From assembly GCA_947303535.1 (NCBI GenBank), contig CAMYYQ010000106.1, positions 1 through 5,426 of the forward strand: a stretch of 5,426 bases of DNA, in the 5' to 3' direction. Origin of the DNA: an uncultured Ruminococcus sp. (lineage in GTDB: Bacteria; Bacillota_A; Clostridia; Oscillospirales; Ruminococcaceae). Positions 1 through 5,426 of the stretch are shown here, piece after piece. The number at the start of each line of letters is the position of its first letter. The stretch's first letter is position 1. The notes beneath the pieces were generated by a model. That model was not told the origin of the DNA, searched no databases, and saw only the letters and a program-made list of their open reading frames with translations. The position numbers and the translations under genes were made by a program.

Positions 1-1
1 A

Positions 2-712
2 AAAAACGGTGCATCAGCAGCTGCTGATGACGACGGGGATCATACTATCCTTGTGAGCCGCAAGCGTGTTTCGGATTGCCCTGCTTTCCTAAAAGATGAA
101 AATAACAGGGAGATACCTATTGACCATTTCCCGTTTACTATAGGCCGCCGTGCAGGCAATGACCTTGCTCTTACGGACAAGGGGACTGTTTCAAAGGTAC
201 ACGCTGTCATAAGCTATGAAAACGGTACTTTCTATGTAGAAGATAAAGAGTCCGCAAACGGTACTTTCCTCAACAGCTATGCCGAGAACGGCGAGCGTAT
301 AATAAAGGAAAAGCTTACCAGCGGCGATGTTATATATATATGCGATCTGCCTTTCGTATTCAATGTCAATGATACGGATTCGGCTACGGTATTAGTGGGC
401 GACAAGGGAACAGATGCGAAAAAATCTTCCCAGCAGAAGGCGAATATGAAAAAGCTTGCCTATATCATCAACTCCTCAAGCAAGGAGAGGATACCTGTAT
501 TTGTTTATCCTTTCACCTGTGCGGAATTGTCAGGTATGATCGTGGGACGGGATAATACCAAGAACAGACACAGCATTTTTATTGAAAATATCTCATGCCA
601 GTCCCTGAGCGTTGAGGGTGATGAGGTGGCTGTTGGCGACAGGATAAGCGTCTTTTCAGGCTGTAATTTCCTGTACCACGGCATAGGCTATACATTCTTT
701 GAAGAAAGCTGA
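2..712 (+). CDS. FHA-domain phosphothreonine-binding protein, 5' end truncated by the window
   Basis: This is a predicted cytoplasmic reader of phosphothreonine. Residues are numbered from the GTG at 53. The forkhead-associated signature is clear: Gly31-Arg32, then Ser47-Lys-Val-His50, then Asn69-Gly70-Thr71, all inside a beta-rich stretch of about residues 20-105. Residues about 146-217 may be a second, decayed FHA-like fold: it has a VGRD motif at 164-167 but no SxxH or NGT. The frame stays open upstream of 53 to the window edge, encoding an Ala/Asp-rich stretch followed by DHTILVS. No good ribosome binding site precedes the GTG at 53, so the true start is probably outside the window. Thr-Ile/Val-Leu-Val motifs lie just before the FHA domain and after it (TVLVG, about 112-116). 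Short acidic Thr-rich motifs next to FHA domains are known phospho-sites in other Gram-positive proteins such as GarA/OdhI. It is followed after 12 nt by a PP2C gene, fitting a kinase/phosphatase/reader set. The FHA call is secure; the client is unknown. Confidence 0.9.
   Translation, partial: KNGASAAADDDGDHTILVSRKRVSDCPAFLKDENNREIPIDHFPFTIGRRAGNDLALTDKGTVSKVHAVISYENGTFYVEDKESANGTFLNSYAENGERIIKEKLTSGDVIYICDLPFVFNVNDTDSATVLVGDKGTDAKKSSQQKANMKKLAYIINSSSKERIPVFVYPFTCAELSGMIVGRDNTKNRHSIFIENISCQSLSVEGDEVAVGDRISVFSGCNFLYHGIGYTFFEES
12..29. repeat. 18-bp perfect palindrome
   Basis: CATCAGCAG is followed directly by its reverse complement CTGCTGATG, with CAGCTG at the centre. It lies inside the upstream extension of the FHA gene and encodes an Ser/Ala/Asp stretch. 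The symmetry is certain; any function as a binding site is not shown, and Ala codons make such symmetry easier to reach by chance. Confidence 0.6.
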
Positions 713-724
713 CGGTGAGGCAGC

Positions 725-1504
725 ATGGAATACTTTTTTTCTTATGTGACTACCGAGGGTGCTGTAAGAAAGGTCAATCAGGACTCACTGTTTATCTCGG
801 AAGCTGAGTATGACGGCGAGAAGATATTCTTCGGAGCTGTCTGCGACGGTGTCGGCGGTCTTTCGGCAGGTGAAAAGGCAAGCGGTTACGTATGCAAGCG
901 CATAAACGAATGGTTTGCTGATGACTTTGCGGAGCTTATGAGAAATTCCGCTTCTATCCTTAAAATAAGAGAGTCGCTTGACGACAGGCTCCACGAGCTG
1001 AATGAGCGCATAAACGATTATGCGGACAGACATTCCTCGGATATGGCTACTACCTTCACGGGGCTGCTCATACTTCCTAAGTTCGGTAACGTGCTCACTG
1101 CTCATGTTGGTGATACCCGTCTATACAAGATAACCAACGATGAGATAGAAGTCCTCACCTCCGATCACTCCGTAGTGGCTCAGGAGGTAAGGGACGGTAT
1201 CATCACTCAGGAAATGGCTGAGAAAGACCCGAGACAGAACCAGCTCACAAACTGTATCGGTGCAGGTCTTGATGATACTTCATATGATTACAGTATATCT
1301 CCCTACAGCAAGGGCGATGTGTATATGCTGTGTTCGGACGGGTTCAGAAAAAAGATATCATCTGAGGAAATACACAAGGCACTTAGTCCCTCTGCAAACA
1401 AAGACGAGAAAACTATGAAGTCAAATCTCGAAAAGCTGAAGGATCAGGTCATCCAGCGCGGAGAAAAAGACAATATCACCGCCCTTATGGTAAAACTCTG
1501 CTGA
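725..1504 (+). CDS. PP2C-family (PPM) Ser/Thr protein phosphatase
   Basis: This is a metal-dependent phosphatase that removes phosphate from Ser/Thr, presumably reversing the kinase encoded directly downstream. At 259 aa it is a normal-length, stand-alone cytoplasmic catalytic domain with no membrane span. All the usual motifs appear in order: Arg15 and Asn18-Gln19-Asp20, Asp41-Gly-Val-Gly-Gly45, MATT at 107-110, Gly129-Asp-Thr-Arg132, Thr145-Ser-Asp-His-Ser149, Cys203-Ser-Asp-Gly206 and Asp249-Asn-Ile-Thr252. Asp20, Asp41, Asp205 and Asp249 are the expected metal ligands, so the enzyme should be active. The ATG at 725 is preceded by a GGTGAGG sequence at 714-720. The N-terminal beta strand of the family begins right after it, leaving no room for a different start. 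Bacterial relatives include the Stp/PrpC and PppA groups, but I cannot assign it to one of them. Confidence 0.96.
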   Translation: MEYFFSYVTTEGAVRKVNQDSLFISEAEYDGEKIFFGAVCDGVGGLSAGEKASGYVCKRINEWFADDFAELMRNSASILKIRESLDDRLHELNERINDYADRHSSDMATTFTGLLILPKFGNVLTAHVGDTRLYKITNDEIEVLTSDHSVVAQEVRDGIITQEMAEKDPRQNQLTNCIGAGLDDTSYDYSISPYSKGDVYMLCSDGFRKKISSEEIHKALSPSANKDEKTMKSNLEKLKDQVIQRGEKDNITALMVKLC

Positions 1505-1508
1505 AAGC

Positions 1509-1514
1509 GAGGAG
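1509..1514 (+). promoter_or_regulatory. Ribosome binding site deciding the TTG start of the kinase
   Basis: GAGGAG lies 6 nt before TTG at 1521. No in-frame ATG is present near the start of the kinase domain, whose first conserved strand begins only about 8 codons in, so this site fixes the TTG as the start. Confidence 0.8.
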
Positions 1515-1520
1515 ATCTAT

Positions 1521-3221
1521 TTGCTAAATAAAGGCTTTGTCCTTGAAAACAGATATAAGATCGTCAATGTTGCAGGCAAAGGCGGAACTTCGGTCGTTTA
1601 CCGAGCTGTCGATCTGAAAGCAAATAATGCTCAGCGTGCCGTTAAGGAGGTCATGAAGACCAACGGCACAGATGCTTACAATGCAAGGCAGGAGTCTCTG
1701 CTTATCAAGGAATTCTATGAAAAGGACGCTAAAAACTCCTTTTTCCCTAATATAATCGAGATCATCGACAACGATCCCGACGCACTGTATATAGTTCAGG
1801 ACTATATCAACGGCGTTTCTATGGAAAAGCTTCTTGCATACGGACCTTTCCGACATAAGACAATGCTGAGATACTCAAAGGATATCTGCCGTGTTATGTC
1901 ATTTATCCACAAGTGCGGTCTTATACACAGCGATATGAAGCCCGATAATATCATGGTCGTGAGAAATGAGGAGGACTTTGAGAACTCACGCAGACCTGAT
2001 AAGTTCGGACGGCTGAAATTTATTGATTTCGGTTCTGTTATCGAAAGGCGAAGCGGTGCGTTTGCCTATACGCCTGCTTATGCTTCGCCTGAGCAGTTCT
2101 ATGAGCAGGAGCTTGACGAACAGACCGATATCTTTAATATAGGTGCTACCATGTACCATATGCTTACAGGCAAGAAGCCCAAAAACGTTTCGGCAAACGG
2201 CGAATTCGTAAGCTCTGCGGAGCGATTTGTGTTCGACAAGGGCACTAATGCAGGTCTTGTGAGAATAATACGCAAGTGCGTGAATGAGGATACGTCCAAG
2301 AGATACCGCTCGTGCGATGAGCTGTATGAAGAGCTTGAAAGGACCGATAATCACACATATCTTCGTGCAACAAGCATCGTTGCAGGATTTGCCGTGCTTT
2401 GTCTCGGAATATCACTGTTTGCAAATATAATGGCAAACAAGAGCAGGAGCGAGGATTTCAATAAGCTGGTCGAAAAGGCGGAGAATTCGGGTGAGTATTC
2501 CGCAAGGTCGGAAGCCTTTGAGGACGTTATAAACGCTGACGGTTCTTACGCGGACGCTTATCTCAAGCTTATCGAGCTCTATAAAAATGACATGGTATTT
2601 GATGCAAAAGAGACGGAACAGATACTTGCTCTTATAAATGAGAATATCAATCAGCTCAAACAGTCGCCTCAGTATGAGGAGATAGCCTATGAGCTTGGCA
2701 TACTTTACTGGTATTATTATTTTTACGGCAATGAGGGAGACAGCTCTGAGCAGAACGGAAGTATATCGGGCAAGATAGCTTCCGTAAAATGGTTCAGAGA
2801 GGCTCAGACATCAGAATTCAAACGCAGTGAGCCCGATAAATACGAGATAGCTCAGGTATACTGCACTATCGGAGATTTCTATTCTCAGACTCAGAAAAAG
2901 GAGAATGAGCTGCTCAAAAAGAATTACTCAGAGGATCTGTGGAAGAGCATGAACGATCTGAACAAGCTGGTCGATGAGGCTAATGCAGGCTCTGAGATAA
3001 TAATACTCGAAACCTATAAGACTCTTCTTAATCTGGAAAATTCAAATATGAGCGATTTTGCCAAGTCAGGTATATCATACAAGGAACAGAAGGCTTTTCT
3101 TGAGGATATCAGGAATAAGACCGAAAAACTCAATGCCGCTGACGATTCGGCAGCAGAGGCTAAGGAATATATCCTTAATTTCTATGACAGAGTCGTTGAG
3201 AGCATAAATGGTTCTGAATAA
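1521..3221 (+). CDS. Transmembrane Ser/Thr protein kinase with extracellular TPR-like region
   Basis: This is a eukaryotic-like (Hanks-type) kinase anchored in the membrane. The catalytic domain spans about residues 10-275. It has the glycine loop Gly19-Lys-Gly-Gly-Thr-Ser-Val-Val-Tyr27, the ATP-binding Lys42 with likely partner Glu58, the catalytic loop His136-Ser-Asp-Met-Lys-Pro-Asp-Asn143, Asp169-Phe-Gly171, Ser189-Pro-Glu191, and Asp203 and Gly208 of subdomain IX. The catalytic residues Asp138, Lys140, Asn143 and Asp169 are intact, so activity is expected. The HRD arginine is Ser137 (non-RD) and the activation segment is short, about 23 residues. A hydrophobic span at about 283-305 separates this from a roughly 260-residue helical region. 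Stretches near 316-355, 384-402 and 417-456 look TPR-like. Positive-inside logic puts this region outside the cell. PASTA repeats are absent. The start is TTG, chosen for the GAGGAG site 6 nt upstream and the domain beginning right after it. The kinase call is secure; TPR is by pattern only. Confidence 0.94.
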   Translation: MLNKGFVLENRYKIVNVAGKGGTSVVYRAVDLKANNAQRAVKEVMKTNGTDAYNARQESLLIKEFYEKDAKNSFFPNIIEIIDNDPDALYIVQDYINGVSMEKLLAYGPFRHKTMLRYSKDICRVMSFIHKCGLIHSDMKPDNIMVVRNEEDFENSRRPDKFGRLKFIDFGSVIERRSGAFAYTPAYASPEQFYEQELDEQTDIFNIGATMYHMLTGKKPKNVSANGEFVSSAERFVFDKGTNAGLVRIIRKCVNEDTSKRYRSCDELYEELERTDNHTYLRATSIVAGFAVLCLGISLFANIMANKSRSEDFNKLVEKAENSGEYSARSEAFEDVINADGSYADAYLKLIELYKNDMVFDAKETEQILALINENINQLKQSPQYEEIAYELGILYWYYYFYGNEGDSSEQNGSISGKIASVKWFREAQTSEFKRSEPDKYEIAQVYCTIGDFYSQTQKKENELLKKNYSEDLWKSMNDLNKLVDEANAGSEIIILETYKTLLNLENSNMSDFAKSGISYKEQKAFLEDIRNKTEKLNAADDSAAEAKEYILNFYDRVVESINGSE

Positions 3222-3234
3222 GCGGAGGTAGGAT

Positions 3235-3639
3235 ATGACATCTTTTGAATGGCAGATCATATCTCAGATATTCCTTGGTATAGGCATAGTTCTTATGCTT
3301 ACGGCATTTGTGCTGGCGGCAAGATTCAAGGTCATATCAAATACGGTATCCGAGATAAGGTCAAGAAAAAGCCCCGCAGAACCTGCGGACAAAGTTCATT
3401 CTGCGGCAATGAGCATACGTACTCTGAACGATAATGCAGGTAATTTCGGCTCTGACGATGAAGAGCACGACAGCAGCATGATAACTGTTGTCGTGGGCAA
3501 GAAAAAACAGGAAGAGATCAGCGATACCATAGTTGTGGGAAATAATAAGGATAAGAAAAACGATTTCAGAATAATCAGGAATATAATCGTCATTAACGCC
3601 GATCCTGATGTTATTGACGATAACAGGAGAAATAAATGA
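3235..3639 (+). CDS. Small single-span membrane protein with Thr-motif cytoplasmic tail
   Basis: I do not recognise a named family. The 134-aa product has one hydrophobic span at about residues 8-29, followed by Arg30, Lys32 and several further basic residues. This predicts the N-terminus outside and a tail of about 105 residues in the cytoplasm. The tail is polar and probably disordered. It contains an acidic run (Asp74 to Asp79) followed by Thr84-Val-Val-Val-Gly88, and a second copy at Thr98-Ile-Val-Val-Gly102. Both resemble motifs flanking the FHA domain encoded at the start of this operon, making this a plausible kinase substrate and FHA ligand (inference). The C-terminus is a hydrophobic strand (about 112-121) then an Asp/Asn/Arg-rich end. 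The ATG follows a GGAGG site with a 6-nt spacer, 13 nt after the kinase stop. Its end overlaps the next gene by ATGA, indicating translational coupling. Confidence 0.82.
   Translation: MTSFEWQIISQIFLGIGIVLMLTAFVLAARFKVISNTVSEIRSRKSPAEPADKVHSAAMSIRTLNDNAGNFGSDDEEHDSSMITVVVGKKKQEEISDTIVVGNNKDKKNDFRIIRNIIVINADPDVIDDNRRNK
3625..3629 (+). promoter_or_regulatory. Ribosome binding site for the cohesin-like gene, inside the preceding gene
   Basis: AGGAG sits within the last codons of the small membrane protein gene, 6 nt before the ATG at 3636 that overlaps its stop codon. The arrangement is typical of translational coupling. Confidence 0.75.
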
Positions 3640-4580
3640 AGCTTGTAAAATCAGTAGTTGATCTCGCTGCGGCTGTGGCTGTACTGAATTCATGTGTGTG
3701 CTTCTGTGCGGAAGCAGAATATGAAGCTCCTTCAAATATCGAAGTGAGCGTGGGAAGCTGTGAGATAGACAGGTCTCAGCTGAGCGGAGGTACTATCGTT
3801 GAGCTGCCTGTATATATAAACAATAACTGCGGTTTCGTGTCACTTAATGTACTGTTTGAACTGGACGGCAGACTGAGATTTGCAGGTGACTATGAAGCAG
3901 CAACAAGATCAAATAAGCTTTCGGGAGTCAATATCTATAATTGCTATGACACGGGAAATACTATATCGACCTGCTTTGAAGCTCCCGGAAGGAGCAGATT
4001 TACCGACAATGGTCAGATAGGAGTCCTGAGAGTTGATATACCTGAAAATACACCTGCCGGTGAATACGGCATTGCAATGCCTGACGATGCAGGAGATTTT
4101 GAGGTGATGATATTCACTTACAACAGTTATGACGCTATGTTCGGAAGAGAGTGCTTTTCCGCTCTTAACGGCGGCAGCATAACCGTAACGGATAAAGATC
4201 ATGCAGCAGCAGATCAGTCGGACAGCGGCAACAATGAAGAAGAAAACAACGTTCAGCAGCCTGCGGCAGAAGCAGAGGATAAGGTTGAAAAAGCTCCTGC
4301 TGTTACTACCGCGGAAAGTACAACAACGGTATCTTCTTCAACAAGCACTGTTACAAAGATCACGTCTACAGTCAGATCGGAGAGCAGCACTTCGGTATCT
4401 GCGTCGGAAACGACTGCAATGAGCACTTCTGCTGCGGAGACAGGTCTTTCTGATGAAATGAAGAGTGATCTGAAAAAAGGAAAAAAAAGAAATATGTTTG
4501 CTCCTGTACTTGCAGCTTCTCTGCTCGTGATCGGGGTGGCAGTGGTTTATGTTGTTAAAAAGGGAGGGAAGTCAAAGTGA
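3636..4580 (+). CDS. Membrane-anchored cohesin-like surface protein
   Basis: This 314-aa exported protein has a signal peptide (about residues 1-27), a beta-rich globular domain (about 33-185), a Ser/Thr/Glu-rich linker (about 190-275) and a C-terminal hydrophobic span (about 287-307) ending in a Lys-rich tail. The globular domain has a cohesin-like layout: an opening VSVGSCEI strand, GGTIVELPVYINN near 51-63, a later GQIGVLRVDIP strand near 126-136, then the AGEYGIAM strand near 141-148. Cohesins bind dockerin modules in cellulosomes, including those of Ruminococcus. Distant cohesin-like folds also serve other surface roles, so binding to a dockerin is not shown here. There is no LPXTG motif and no dockerin repeat; the protein is probably held by its own membrane span. 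The mature globular domain carries five cysteines (42, 65, 103, 113, 173), possibly some disulfide-linked. The ATG overlaps the previous stop (ATGA) and has an AGGAG site 6 nt upstream. Confidence 0.8.
   Translation: MKLVKSVVDLAAAVAVLNSCVCFCAEAEYEAPSNIEVSVGSCEIDRSQLSGGTIVELPVYINNNCGFVSLNVLFELDGRLRFAGDYEAATRSNKLSGVNIYNCYDTGNTISTCFEAPGRSRFTDNGQIGVLRVDIPENTPAGEYGIAMPDDAGDFEVMIFTYNSYDAMFGRECFSALNGGSITVTDKDHAAADQSDSGNNEEENNVQQPAAEAEDKVEKAPAVTTAESTTTVSSSTSTVTKITSTVRSESSTSVSASETTAMSTSAAETGLSDEMKSDLKKGKKRNMFAPVLAASLLVIGVAVVYVVKKGGKSK
4562..4568 (+). promoter_or_regulatory. Ribosome binding site deciding the GTG start at 4577
   Basis: GGGAGGG lies in the last codons of the cohesin-like gene, 8 nt before the overlapping GTG. 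It is the main evidence, with the signal peptide, that translation of the last gene starts there and not at a later ATG. Confidence 0.78.
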
Positions 4581-5426
4581 ATAACGGTATCTTTGATTTT
4601 AAAAAGAAAATAGCTTTTACAGCAGCTCTCGTTATTGTTGCAAATTCTTTCGGAACTTTGCCTGCTTCGGCAGCTGTATCTTCTGTCGGTACGCTGAAAA
4701 GTGATACTGTAGGTGTGTCCGACGGCGATAATGGAGGCGGAGAGCAGGAAAACGATCAGCAAGAAAACACAGAGACTACAACTACAACAACTACCGATGA
4801 AACTACTACTTCTACTACTACAACTACCACAACAACAACTTCTACAACTTCAACTACTACAACTACTACTCAACAAAACACTAAGACTTACACTGTTGTT
4901 GTCAACGGAGGTATTCCCGAGACGGATTTTTATGTCATGGCAAAGAGAATGTTTGCCATGAGTTCGCCTGCCTGTGAATACAACGGTGAGAACGGCGGTA
5001 CTATAACAGTTGGCAGCAGCGAAGTTCCGTCTGCTGAAAAGGTAAGCATTGATAAGACCGAATACAGAAGAAAGTCGGCTTCGGGAAATAAGCTTGAATA
5101 TGATGCTTATTTTAAGGCAGAGGTGGCGGCTGATGTTGTAAATGTCACTATCTCAGGTATTCCTGAGGACGGATTCTGCAAACACGGCTCTGAGATCACT
5201 ATAAAACCTGATGATGAATATACTCTCATCGGAAGTGATGAGGCAAAAACTGTAACAGTAGATCGCCCTATTGCTTTCAAAGCTGAAAATAAAGTAAATG
5301 ATGAGTACAGACTCTCTTTTGAAGGAGCAAGCTATATTATTTCGCCAAGATTTTTCAGCATAGTTGTTTCAGACAATTATAAGGTGTTCAGAGGAGATAA
5401 AGAGACCACAGACAGGAGATTTAAGT
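4577..5426 (+). CDS. Secreted or surface protein with threonine-rich linker, 3' end truncated by the window
   Basis: An open frame begins at a GTG overlapping the previous stop (GTGA) and runs without a stop to the window edge: 283 codons plus one base. The start is supported by a GGGAGGG site 8 nt upstream and by the immediate appearance of a signal peptide. That peptide has basic residues near 9-11, a hydrophobic core at about 12-27 and an Ala30-Ser-Ala32 cleavage-like motif. The next in-frame ATG would be at residue 121, past the export signal. After a Gly/Asp/Glu/Gln-rich spacer comes a linker of nearly pure threonine (about 65-98). The remaining region (about 102-283) is beta-rich and I do not recognise its family. 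Two short similar strands occur, VVVNGGIPETDF near 107 and VTISGIPEDGF near 190, hinting at related modules. No membrane span or wall anchor is visible, but the C-terminus is missing. Export is well supported; function is unknown. Confidence 0.82.
   Translation, partial: MNNGIFDFKKKIAFTAALVIVANSFGTLPASAAVSSVGTLKSDTVGVSDGDNGGGEQENDQQENTETTTTTTTDETTTSTTTTTTTTTSTTSTTTTTTQQNTKTYTVVVNGGIPETDFYVMAKRMFAMSSPACEYNGENGGTITVGSSEVPSAEKVSIDKTEYRRKSASGNKLEYDAYFKAEVAADVVNVTISGIPEDGFCKHGSEITIKPDDEYTLIGSDEAKTVTVDRPIAFKAENKVNDEYRLSFEGASYIISPRFFSIVVSDNYKVFRGDKETTDRRFK
4775..4870 (+). repeat. ACT/ACA triplet repeat encoding a poly-threonine linker
   Basis: About 32 codons are almost all ACT or ACA, with a few TCT/TCA serines and one Asp-Glu pair. 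The encoded segment would be an extended linker and possibly a glycosylation target. Triplet gain or loss would keep the frame, so the length may vary between strains. The tract also creates an artificial leucine-rich frame on the same strand that is not a gene. Confidence 0.85.
4935..4961. repeat. 10-bp inverted repeat with 7-nt loop
   Basis: TCATGGCAAA at 4935-4944 is exactly complementary to TTTGCCATGA at 4952-4961, with loop GAGAATG. It lies within the last gene, just after the threonine linker. No T-run follows, so it is not a classic terminator. It could form an mRNA hairpin or be chance. Confidence 0.6.

Noticed and set aside
53..55. GTG at 53 as the true start of the FHA gene
   Set aside because: The frame is open to the window edge, the upstream codons encode a motif expected before FHA domains, and no well-placed ribosome binding site precedes the GTG.
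785..2436. Several open frames on the - strand opposite the phosphatase and kinase genes
   Set aside because: They lie opposite well-supported enzymes with intact motifs, show no recognisable domain and overlap one another in different frames.
3374..3388. GC-rich hairpin CCGCAG-AAC-CTGCGG as a possible terminator
   Set aside because: The stem is only 6 bp, no T-run follows it, and it lies inside the small membrane protein gene.
3687..3695. Possible lipobox (Leu-Asn-Ser-Cys20) in the signal peptide of the cohesin-like protein
   Set aside because: Asn before the last lipobox residue is atypical, and a C-terminal membrane span already explains anchoring; an ordinary signal peptidase site near residues 25-27 fits better.
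4201..4422. A same-strand frame of 73 codons rich in Gln, Arg and Leu
   Set aside because: It is the shifted reading of the Ser/Thr linker of the cohesin-like gene, with no supporting ribosome binding site or domain.
4470..4580. Sortase cell-wall sorting signal at the end of the cohesin-like protein
   Set aside because: The hydrophobic span and basic tail are present, but there is no LPXTG-like motif before them.
4713..4961. A same-strand frame encoding a leucine/glutamine-rich peptide
   Set aside because: It is the out-of-frame reading of the ACT/ACA threonine tract in the real gene starting at 4577, has no ribosome binding site and has extreme composition.

Overview
The window is a compact, single-strand gene array that reads as an internal piece of one operon. 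All six genes lie on the + strand. Gaps are 12, 16 and 13 nt between the first four genes, and the last two junctions are 4-nt stop/start overlaps. No promoter, terminator, RNA gene, mobile element or CRISPR array was found. The operon is cut at both ends: the first gene enters from upstream and the last runs off the right edge. Strong GGAGG-type ribosome binding sites, moderate GC, ATG/GTG/TTG starts, a cohesin-like domain and Thr/Ser-rich linkers suggest a Gram-positive Clostridia member, most likely Ruminococcus or a relative. That assignment is an inference from style and domain content, not from a marker gene.

The left part (1-3221) is a complete reversible Ser/Thr phosphorylation module. 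It holds an FHA-domain phosphothreonine reader (2-712, 5' end missing), a PP2C-family phosphatase (725-1504) and a transmembrane Ser/Thr kinase (1521-3221). The kinase has a cytoplasmic catalytic domain, one membrane span and a helical TPR-like region outside the cell instead of PASTA repeats.

The right part (3235-5426) encodes three membrane or exported proteins. The first is a small single-span protein with a cytoplasmic tail carrying two Thr-Val/Ile-Val-Val-Gly motifs. The second has a signal peptide, a cohesin-like beta-sandwich, a Ser/Thr-rich linker and a C-terminal membrane span. The third, truncated, has a signal peptide, a nearly pure threonine linker and an unrecognised extracellular region; it starts at a GTG overlapping the preceding stop codon.

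A working model, which is inference: the kinase senses something outside the cell through its TPR-like region and phosphorylates threonines in the short T-[IV]-[LV]-V-[GS] motifs. Four copies of this motif occur, two in the FHA protein and two in the tail of the small membrane protein. The FHA protein would read these marks and the PP2C enzyme would erase them. The cohesin-like and Thr-rich proteins would be the cell-surface part that is sensed, assembled or controlled. The pairing of a phospho-signalling trio with a membrane-anchored cohesin-like protein is the most interesting aspect of the window.
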